Shown here: in pieces, positions 6,505-10,838 of the stretch
Numbering within the stretch: position 1 is the stretch's first letter
Layout of the letters: every line of letters starts with the position of its first letter
NCBI GenBank assembly: GCA_030740335.1
Contig: JASLXL010000003.1
Span: 1 to 10,838 of the forward strand
DNA length: 10,838 bases
Origin: SAR202 cluster bacterium
Lineage (GTDB): Bacteria > Chloroflexota > Dehalococcoidia > SAR202 > CAJWER01
Direction: 5' to 3'
Translations under genes and position numbers: made by a program
The notes under the pieces: model-generated
Seen by the model: only the letters and a program-made list of their open reading frames with translations
The model's database searches: none
What the model was told of the DNA's origin: nothing

Positions 6505-7425
6505 TCACGCGTCTTCTGCGAGATCCCTGGGGCCTGACAACATGTCCGTTATCACCGCTGTCGCGTCCTCCGCCCGGACTGCGACGGCGACTCGGACCGG
6601 CCCGGACCCATAGGTCGCGGTGGTCATGCCCAGGCGAGCAGCGTCCTTCGTCTCCACGTCGATCGAAGCACGACGCCAGGAAAACAGGTTCTGACTCAGT
6701 GCCGCTACGACTGCGAGAGGATCGTGCAGGTGGTAGCGAGGGCCTGTCGGGTGTTCATCGAACCAGGTGCGCACGATCCGCTTGGAGAGCGTGGCCGCAG
6801 GTGCGTCTCCATTAAACCAGGGAGCGTCGGTGCGGTCGAAGGACACGCGAGTGGTAACGTCCAGGCCGACAAGCGACGTCGCGAAGCCAGACGCGAGTAC
6901 CGTGTGGGCGGCATCGGGATCGTTGAATGTGTTGAACTCAGCATAGGGCGTCATGTTTCCTGCAACGCTCACCGCGCCGCCCATGACAACCAGTTCCTTC
7001 GTCCATTCCACGATACGAGGGTCCTTTCGAAGCACCCTGGCAATGTTGGTAAGCGGCCCCAGCGCGATAATGATCAACTCTCCCTGATACTTGGTCGCCA
7101 TGCGAGATATGAAAGCGGGCGCGCGACTCCTCACAGGCCGGGGCGTCGGGGAGGGTAGGGGAATACCAAGCCCGCGTGCACCATGGACATCATATGCGTA
7201 GTGGAACGCGTGCTGTGCAGTGCGCGCCGCGCCTCGAGCTACGGGTATATCAGGGCGCCCCATGTACTCAAGGAGCCGCAGCGCGTTCCGTGTCGTATCA
7301 GCGAGCCGAGCGTTGCCGCCCACTGTCGTGATGCCGACCACCTCTACTGCCTGAGAGTTCAGTAGCATCATAAGCGCCAGCGCATCGTCGGTACCCGGAT
7401 CCATATCTACAACTACCGGTATCAT
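6505..7425 (-). CDS. Inosine-uridine-type nucleoside hydrolase (IUNH family)
   Basis: A 306-residue member of the Ca2+-dependent nucleoside N-ribohydrolase family, which splits nucleosides into ribose and free base. The metal-binding N-terminal motif is DMDPGTDDA, with D7, D9, D13 and D14. Other marks are LGPLTNIA, VVMGGAV.VAGNMTPYAEFN.FNDPDAA (the ribose-binding asparagine and DPxAA segment) and the C-terminal YHLHDPLAV with the histidine-aspartate pair. I chose the ATG at 7425 because its ATGA overlaps the epimerase stop by 4 bp and the protein then begins MIPVVVDMDPG, as in the family; a GGGGG stretch lies shortly upstream. A longer open frame to 7758 adds 111 residues that are only the epimerase gene in another frame. 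Base specificity cannot be assigned. No signal peptide is seen. Confidence 0.92.
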   Translation of the reverse strand: MIPVVVDMDPGTDDALALMMLLNSQAVEVVGITTVGGNARLADTTRNALRLLEYMGRPDIPVARGAARTAQHAFHYAYDVHGARGLGIPLPSPTPRPVRSRAPAFISRMATKYQGELIIIALGPLTNIARVLRKDPRIVEWTKELVVMGGAVSVAGNMTPYAEFNTFNDPDAAHTVLASGFATSLVGLDVTTRVSFDRTDAPWFNGDAPAATLSKRIVRTWFDEHPTGPRYHLHDPLAVVAALSQNLFSWRRASIDVETKDAARLGMTTATYGSGPVRVAVAVRAEDATAVITDMLSGPRDLAEDA

Positions 7426-8396
7426 CCTACTGCCGCCCCCTGCTTCAGCTTGCGCCGCCTTTCCGCATACGCCTCCCACGCCTGGCGAGAGGTGTAGCGA
7501 GTCTGGTAGGCGAGCTCGGTCTCGATTTTTGTGGTGTCGACGTTCCAGGGATAGCGAATGAAGTCCAATCCGCTGGCGGGGGAGTCGGACTGAAGGTGTA
7601 GAGCCCATGCGGCCTGCGTGGCCGGATAAAGGAGCGCGGCCGGAAGCGCAACCAGTCTGCGTCCCAGGGTGGCGGCCATCTCGCTCCAGCGAATAGCGCC
7701 TTCGCCCGCGACGTTGAATACCCCTGCAACTGTATCGAGGGTACACCGGACCAGGCACGAGATCAGGTCGTCTTCGTGTATGAACTGCATGGGAGGGTCA
7801 GACCCGCGTATCGCCACGAGGACCGGCTTCAGGAACGCCCGGGCGATGAAGTTGTCTGCCCGTGGCCCAATAACGGGGCAGCAGCGCAGAATCAGGGCCT
7901 GCGAGCCGGTGTACGCAGCGAATTCACGGATCAGTGCTTCGGCTTCCACCTTGTCGATGCTGTATCGAAATCCCGGAGCAGGTCGCTTTGGAGAGTCTTC
8001 CGAGAGAAACGCCGGGTTGTCGGCGTGCGCACCGTACACGCTGGTGCTGCTTAGGTAGATGAGCCTGCTCACACCGGATTCCGAGCAGGTTGCGAGCACG
8101 TTCTTCGTTCCGTTAACGTTTACACCCTTGGCGGCCTCATGGTCCCGGTCGGGCCTCATCACATATGCCAGATGCACGACTGTGTCGATACGATATTTTG
8201 AAAATAGCTTTCCGAAGGGGACCGCAACGTCCTGATAAACAAAAACGGCTTTCGCCGGAAGAAGGTTGCGCGGGGGGACGATATCTGTAGTGAGGACCAT
8301 CTCAATGTCGTCCTCACGACAAAGTTTTCGGACTAGGCCGGCGCCTATGTAGCCAGAGGCGCCGGTTATCGCAATCCGCCGTCCCTTGTTACTCAT
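7422..8396 (-). CDS. NAD-dependent epimerase/dehydratase family protein (extended SDR)
   Basis: A 324-residue extended short-chain dehydrogenase/reductase. It has the NAD(P)-binding GxxGxxG in ITGASGYIGAGL (10-21, with G12, G15 and G18), an acidic D38 after strand two (TTDIV) that favours NAD over NADP, VVHLAYV near 73-79, the active-site serine region LSSTSVYG (115-122) and the catalytic Y145xxxK149 in YSIDK. IRYPWNVDTTKIETEL near the C-terminus is a pattern of the sugar-epimerase branch. The gene overlaps the upstream small protein by 8 bp and the downstream nucleoside hydrolase by 4 bp, so all three are probably translated together. It may act on a sugar or polyol intermediate of the pathway encoded here, but the exact reaction cannot be read from sequence. 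Confidence 0.9.
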   Translation of the reverse strand: MSNKGRRIAITGASGYIGAGLVRKLCREDDIEMVLTTDIVPPRNLLPAKAVFVYQDVAVPFGKLFSKYRIDTVVHLAYVMRPDRDHEAAKGVNVNGTKNVLATCSESGVSRLIYLSSTSVYGAHADNPAFLSEDSPKRPAPGFRYSIDKVEAEALIREFAAYTGSQALILRCCPVIGPRADNFIARAFLKPVLVAIRGSDPPMQFIHEDDLISCLVRCTLDTVAGVFNVAGEGAIRWSEMAATLGRRLVALPAALLYPATQAAWALHLQSDSPASGLDFIRYPWNVDTTKIETELAYQTRYTSRQAWEAYAERRRKLKQGAAVG

Positions 8397-8760
8397 CAGC
8401 CACCGTGTCCGTGAAGTCGAAACTCAGAGTGCCCAGTCCGGGCACGTCGAATCCCATCTCCAGCTTATGAGATCCGGATGAAAACCCGGGGACATCAGCG
8501 CGTATGACAATCGTACGGTTCATGGCGAGGGTGAAAGTCTTCTCCTTCGACACGTCAGCGAACGCCGTCTCCTCGCCGTCCAGTATGAAGATCGTGGACT
8601 CGGCCGGAACCTCTGTGCCGTCCACCTTCAGCGGCCACAGCTTATGGGCGTAACCCGATCCGAGCCCGTTTTTGAGTTCAAACTCTAGCCCGGTCGGCGT
8701 CGCTTTGAGGCTACGCTTGACGTACAGCCGCCTCAACAGGAACCCCGGCACCGTAATCAT
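8389..8760 (-). CDS. Small beta-rich protein, tentatively C-glycoside deglycosidase beta subunit-like (DUF6379)
   Basis: A 123-residue protein with no signal peptide, no membrane segment and no cysteine. Alternating hydrophobic strands suggest a beta-sandwich. The central LKVDGTEVPAESTIFILDG and the later VRADVPG-like stretch (IVIRADVPGFSSGSHKLEMGFDV) recall the DUF6379 family. Its characterised members are the small beta subunits of C-glycoside deglycosidases (DgpB/CarC type), which pair with a sugar isomerase/epimerase-like alpha subunit. This resemblance comes from pattern memory, and no alpha subunit is in the window. I prefer ATG 8760 with GGGGGG 5 nt upstream; an in-frame GTG at 8766 would add two residues. 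It overlaps the epimerase start by 8 bp, so it belongs to the same operon. Confidence 0.75.
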   Translation of the reverse strand: MITVPGFLLRRLYVKRSLKATPTGLEFELKNGLGSGYAHKLWPLKVDGTEVPAESTIFILDGEETAFADVSKEKTFTLAMNRTIVIRADVPGFSSGSHKLEMGFDVPGLGTLSFDFTDTVADE

Positions 8761-8782
8761 CTCCACCCCCCAAATGAAATCT

Positions 8783-8848
8783 ACCGCAGAGAGCGCAGAG
8801 TTAAGATCTTGACAGAAAAAACTCTGCGCGTTCTGCGCCCTCCGCGGT
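8783..8848 (-). repeat. Large imperfect palindrome, MITE/REP-like intergenic element
   Basis: The arms ACCGCAGAGAGCGCAGAGTT (8783-8802) and the complement of 8820-8848 match over ACCGC(A/G)GAG(A/G)GCGCAGA and the inner AGTT end. The longer arm carries an extra 9 nt (ACGCGCAGA), which looks like a small internal duplication. The CCGCAGAGAGCGCAGAG motif with tandem GCGCAGA units resembles a family of short intergenic repeats found in diverse bacteria. It fills most of the 81-bp gap between the aldolase and the small protein, and one end reaches into the aldolase TAA stop codon. The stem is strong enough to act as a transcript-processing or attenuation site. Confidence 0.65.
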
Positions 8849-9510
8849 TAAGTTTCCCCTTGCCGCATGCGGTAGATAGCCATCTCCGCCTCGACCACGT
8901 TGGCAGGAAGCTCGGTGACCTTGCCAAACATCGATGCCATCACAAATATCTGCGCCACCTTCTCTGTTAGAGCGCACGCGTCGAGGGCCTCTTCAAGCGT
9001 AGAACCGACCCCGACAGACCCGTGGCTGCGGATGAGGGCGGCACTGCAATCGCCAAGGGCGTCGCACACGTTCTCCGCCAGTTCAGATGAACCGGGGAAC
9101 GCGTATTCGGAGACCCCCACCGCGCCCCCAAGCGTCACCACCATCTCGTCGACGATGGGAGGAATGTCGACGCCGGCCACTGCCGCCACACTCGAGTAAA
9201 GGGCGTGGGTATGAACAACAGCGTCGACGTCCGGTCGTCGTCGGTAGATAGCAACGTGAAGCAGGCTCTCAGACGACGGAATCGCGTCGCCCTCCACTGG
9301 CTCGATGTCATAGCCAACAATCGCGATATCATCCACGCCTAGTTCGTCGTACTTCACGCCAGAGGCGGTGATTGCGAACAGATCTAGCCCGTCGGATGAG
9401 CCGAGGCGAGTGCTGACGTTGCCACTAGTGCCCGATACCAGCCCCATTGCTGCAATGCGCCGTGCAGTCTCCACGACCTGTTGTTTCTGTATGTCCCATC
9501 GGCCAGTCAT
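8848..9510 (-). CDS. Class II aldolase/adducin family protein (fuculose-phosphate aldolase-like)
   Basis: A 220-residue zinc-dependent aldolase or epimerase of the AraD/FucA family, which cleaves ketose 1-phosphates to DHAP and an aldehyde (FucA, RhaD-like) or epimerises pentulose 5-phosphates (AraD). The family marks are complete: phosphate loop GTSGNVS (27-33) and ITASG (47-51), catalytic E81 in PSSESLLH, and zinc ligands H100 and H102 in VVHTHALYSS and H163 in RSHGSV. The length matches FucA (about 215). The ATG at 9510 has only a weak Shine-Dalgarno sequence. The 49-bp distance from the upstream FGGY kinase suggests that the kinase makes its phosphorylated substrate. The exact sugar (fuculose, ribulose, 5-deoxyribulose and others) is not determinable. 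The last codons run into a palindromic repeat. Confidence 0.93.
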   Translation of the reverse strand: MTGRWDIQKQQVVETARRIAAMGLVSGTSGNVSTRLGSSDGLDLFAITASGVKYDELGVDDIAIVGYDIEPVEGDAIPSSESLLHVAIYRRRPDVDAVVHTHALYSSVAAVAGVDIPPIVDEMVVTLGGAVGVSEYAFPGSSELAENVCDALGDCSAALIRSHGSVGVGSTLEEALDACALTEKVAQIFVMASMFGKVTELPANVVEAEMAIYRMRQGET

Positions 9511-9559
9511 GTTGCCGACAGCTTAGCAGTCTCGCCAGGGGGTGTCACTCGGATCATGC

Positions 9560-10838
9560 TCACAGGCTGACGTTGCCCATTTGATCGTGAACGTCGAGCC
9601 ATTGCGAATAATAATCTTCATATACAAGACTCATCTCAGAGTCGGGTGTAATCGGTGTCATGGACGCCGCCGACGCATTGGCTCCGTCAGCCAGCGAGAT
9701 GTACCATCCCAGGGCCGTGGCCGCGCAGACGAACGCGCCGCGGGCGCTCACGTTGGATTCCGGGGCCGTCCGCAACTCCCTGCCGAGCACGTCGGCCAGG
9801 ACCCTTGCATAGGCGATGGTCCGAAGCATACCGCCGCCCACGGCGACCCCAGTCGCGGTACGTCCGGAGATGCGCTCGACCCTCTCCAGAGACGCTCGTG
9901 CGGTGTATGCCATCGCCTCCAAAGCCGCCCTGGCGAGTTGGCCCTTACCCGGCTTGCTGAATGTTATCGGTACAGGAAAGGCCAGCCCCCCGAGCCTCAT
10001 GCCGACCTGTCCCATGCTCGAGGGCGACGTGCCGAGATATGCCAGCGCACCCTCCGCGCCCGGAGCCACTGTCGCAGCCGAGCGGTCTGCCAGATCAAAG
10101 GCGTCATCGCCGCTGCCCCACAGGGTCTCTACCAGCCATGCGTAGGAGTTGCCCGTATCACCGGTGCCAGACTCCACTGTCCATTTGTCGTCTGTGATAC
10201 TGCTCCCGACCCACGTCTGTGCTTCCTCGGACGGCATCGGCTTGTCCGTCAACATCTGCACGGGCGTGGACCACCCGGCCACGATCCCGGTCTCCCCGGG
10301 CGATACCATGCCCATGCCCAGCAGACCGCACTGAGTATCGGGCCCCGCGACCACAACAAGCGTCCCTGCTCGTAGCCCGGTCGTGGCGGCCGCAAGTTCC
10401 GTAACCTCTCCAAGAACACTACCGGCATGGACCAGCGGGACATGATCGTTGTTTGGCATCCCAAGCTCGGAGAGAAGTGAAGTGCACCAGCTTCTGTTGG
10501 ACACGTCCAAGAGTCCGGCCTCGCCTGCGAGGGCAGTCTCACTGCTGAGTTCCCCCGAAACCTTGAGTGTGATCCAGTCGGCGAGGGTGACGGTCGAGGT
10601 GATACGTGGGAAATCATGTGGGCGGTGTTCCCGTAGCCAGTGGGCCTTGGCCGGAGCAAACAGAAACGACGGCGAGTGGCCTGTTGTGGAGTAGACCCGA
10701 TCGCCAAACTGATCGTCTATCGCTGCACCTTCGAACACCGCGCGAAGGTCCAGGTTGGGGCCGACATACACCGCGTCGTCGGCCTCGTCCAGAAAGGCGA
10801 TGGCCTGACGCTGTCCAGTCACAGAAATAGCCGCAACA
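9560..10838 (-). CDS. FGGY-family carbohydrate kinase (5'-truncated by window edge), LsrK-like flavour
   Basis: The frame stays open to the window edge (VAAISVTGQRQ...), so about 75-85 N-terminal residues, including the first phosphate loop, lie outside; the GTG at 10822 is internal and not the start. 425 residues are visible. FGGY marks are AISVTGQRQAIAFLD, D.RA, the probable catalytic aspartate in VVAGPDTQCGLLGMG, GTGDTGNSYAWL, and the C-terminal signature GVAVGGGMLRTIAYARVLADVLG followed by ARGAFVCAATALG. FGGY kinases phosphorylate ketoses and related polyols with ATP. AGPDTQCGLLGMG and the segment after it recall the autoinducer-2 kinase (LsrK) branch. With the adjacent class II aldolase, a kinase-then-aldolase sugar pathway is the simplest reading. 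Any promoter lies outside the window. Confidence 0.9.
   Translation of the reverse strand, partial: VAAISVTGQRQAIAFLDEADDAVYVGPNLDLRAVFEGAAIDDQFGDRVYSTTGHSPSFLFAPAKAHWLREHRPHDFPRITSTVTLADWITLKVSGELSSETALAGEAGLLDVSNRSWCTSLLSELGMPNNDHVPLVHAGSVLGEVTELAAATTGLRAGTLVVVAGPDTQCGLLGMGMVSPGETGIVAGWSTPVQMLTDKPMPSEEAQTWVGSSITDDKWTVESGTGDTGNSYAWLVETLWGSGDDAFDLADRSAATVAPGAEGALAYLGTSPSSMGQVGMRLGGLAFPVPITFSKPGKGQLARAALEAMAYTARASLERVERISGRTATGVAVGGGMLRTIAYARVLADVLGRELRTAPESNVSARGAFVCAATALGWYISLADGANASAASMTPITPDSEMSLVYEDYYSQWLDVHDQMGNVSL

Noticed and set aside
7426..7758. N-terminal extension of the nucleoside hydrolase frame by 111 residues
   Set aside because: The extra residues are the epimerase gene read in another frame, arginine-rich and without homology to the hydrolase family. 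The DMDPGTDD motif belongs near the N-terminus, which fits the ATG at 7425.
9560..10822. GTG at 10822 as the true start of the FGGY kinase
   Set aside because: The frame continues upstream to the window edge with family-like residues (VAAIS before VTGQRQ), and the usual N-terminal ATP-binding part is missing, so the gene is truncated by the window.
1..10838. Mobile elements, CRISPR arrays, tRNA/rRNA genes or a defence island
   Set aside because: Gaps between genes are all under about 130 bp and hold no transposase, spaced repeats or RNA gene. The only repeat-like items are the two palindromic elements already listed.

Overview
All genes in this window lie on the minus strand, so the sequence reads from high to low coordinates. 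The G+C content is fairly high and intergenic spaces are very short. There are no RNA genes, CRISPR arrays or transposase genes. The window suggests a free-living bacterium using a SufU-type SUF system for Fe-S cluster assembly. A Chloroflexota lineage (SAR202/Dehalococcoidia-like) is my best guess from overall protein style, but this is low confidence and not demonstrated by any marker here.

Region 1 (10838 to 6505) is a probable carbohydrate-catabolism gene run. It holds a 5'-truncated FGGY sugar kinase (LsrK-like flavour), a class II aldolase of the L-fuculose/L-ribulose-phosphate type, a small beta-rich protein tentatively resembling the C-glycoside deglycosidase beta subunit (DUF6379), an extended SDR NAD-dependent epimerase and an inosine-uridine-type nucleoside hydrolase. 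The last three genes overlap by 4-8 bp, so they are probably translated together. A palindromic, MITE-like repeat sits between the aldolase and the small protein. Kinase plus class II aldolase suggests phosphorylation of a ketose followed by cleavage to DHAP and a short aldehyde. The substrate cannot be read from the sequence.

Region 2 (6504 to 1) is a SUF operon in the order sufB-sufC-sufD-sufU-Rrf2 regulator-Rieske ferredoxin-sufS-second SufU-like gene (cut by the window edge). A clear sigma70-type promoter (TTGACG, 18-bp spacer, TACAAT) lies just upstream of sufB. A perfect 9-7-9 dyad lies 1 bp past the -10 box and over the predicted start site. It is the natural candidate operator for the Rrf2 regulator encoded inside the operon, whose three cysteines (92, 99, 105) are placed to hold an Fe-S cluster. 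SufBC2D is the scaffold and ATPase, SufS the cysteine desulfurase, and SufU the sulfur-transfer partner of SufS.

The most notable points are the promoter/operator pair, the two divergent SufU paralogues in one operon, a perfect hairpin joining the sufU stop codon to the regulator's ribosome binding site, two different palindromic intergenic repeats, and the unassigned sugar/nucleoside catabolic set.
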